Of a stretch of 45,698 nucleotides of DNA, positions 45,638-45,698 are shown piece by piece (position 1 is the first letter of the stretch; each line of letters opens with the position of its first letter). The position numbers were made by a program, and so were the translations under genes. The notes under the pieces were generated by a model. The model was given only the letters and a program-made list of their open reading frames with translations. It made no database searches and had not been told where the DNA came from. Location of the stretch: NCBI RefSeq assembly GCF_002960445.1, contig NZ_POJD01000180.1:1-45698 (forward strand). Reading direction: 5' to 3'. Origin of the DNA: Streptococcus suis. Its GTDB lineage: Bacteria; Bacillota; Bacilli; Lactobacillales; Streptococcaceae.

Positions 45638-45698
45638 TTATTTCCTCCCGTTAAATAATAGATAACTATTAAAAATAGACAATACTTGCTCATAAGTA
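45638..45698 (-). CDS. erm(B): erm(B) 23S rRNA adenine-N6-methyltransferase, last 19 codons (partial)
   Basis: The minus strand reads, to the right edge, TYEQVLSIFNSYLLFNGRK followed by TAA (45638-45640). This is the exact C-terminus I know for ErmB, which dimethylates A2058 of 23S rRNA and gives macrolide-lincosamide-streptogramin B resistance. The AGGAGG-like bases next to its stop also serve the following small ORF. The rest of the gene lies beyond the window, so intactness is not testable here. Confidence 0.9.
   Translation of the reverse strand, partial: TYEQVLSIFNSYLLFNGRK

Overview
The window looks like a chromosomal segment of a low-GC streptococcus, most likely Streptococcus suis or a close relative. 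The evidence is the gene order (cdaA-cdaR-glmM, murT-gatD, lemA/TPM, pepV, the psr-pheA-aroK-aroA string), strong extended -10 promoters and short U-tailed terminators. The species name is an inference. Both ends of the window run into acquired antibiotic-resistance DNA.

Left arm (1-3950): a composite of mobile-element and resistance debris. It opens inside the 5' end of aadE (streptomycin adenylyltransferase), preceded by a truncated methyltransferase. Next comes a decayed copper-resistance cluster: an intact CopY-type promoter/operator without a repressor gene, a histidine-kinase tail, an HMA-like remnant and an apparently intact YdhK lipoprotein. Then follow tails of a TetR regulator and a large serine recombinase, and an intact cadmium module, cadD-cadX, with a clear promoter and operator. 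Inverted repeats and an imperfect copy of the rlmD 3' end lie between this DNA and rlmD, as expected for an integrative-element scar.

Shikimate and aromatic region (3950-24700): rlmD, the LCP-family gene psr, then pheA-aroK-aroA on the minus strand. Divergent from these is a plus-strand operon of two DAHP synthases, aroE and aroB. A convergent minus-strand ABC transporter operon follows (two lipoproteins, permease, ATPase). It is preceded by a leader that encodes a small Tyr/Phe-rich peptide and ends in an intrinsic terminator. nagA and lacD are inserted next, then the rest of the pathway on the minus strand: an rRNA methyltransferase, aroD, aroC, tyrA and a UPF0342 gene. All seven shikimate steps plus prephenate dehydratase and dehydrogenase are present. 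Chorismate mutase is not.

Middle (24700-33000): ltaS-like phosphoglycerol transferase, ftsY and two Cof-type HAD phosphatases. A gene-free stretch follows that carries what looks like a degenerate type II-A tracrRNA with no cas genes or array. After it come mnmE, unusually GC-rich, and an unrecognised membrane-anchored protein.

Right arm (33000-45698): lemA and a TPM-domain protein, a GNAT acetyltransferase, pepV, a 260-bp repeat-like element with inverted ends, and a cupin-fetA-fetB operon behind three PerR-like boxes. Next are an ABC-F protein, the c-di-AMP/cell-wall operon cdaA-cdaR-glmM, and murT-gatD. Immediately past the gatD terminator the sequence switches to the 3' flank and C-terminal codons of erm(B), so a macrolide-resistance element continues beyond the window.
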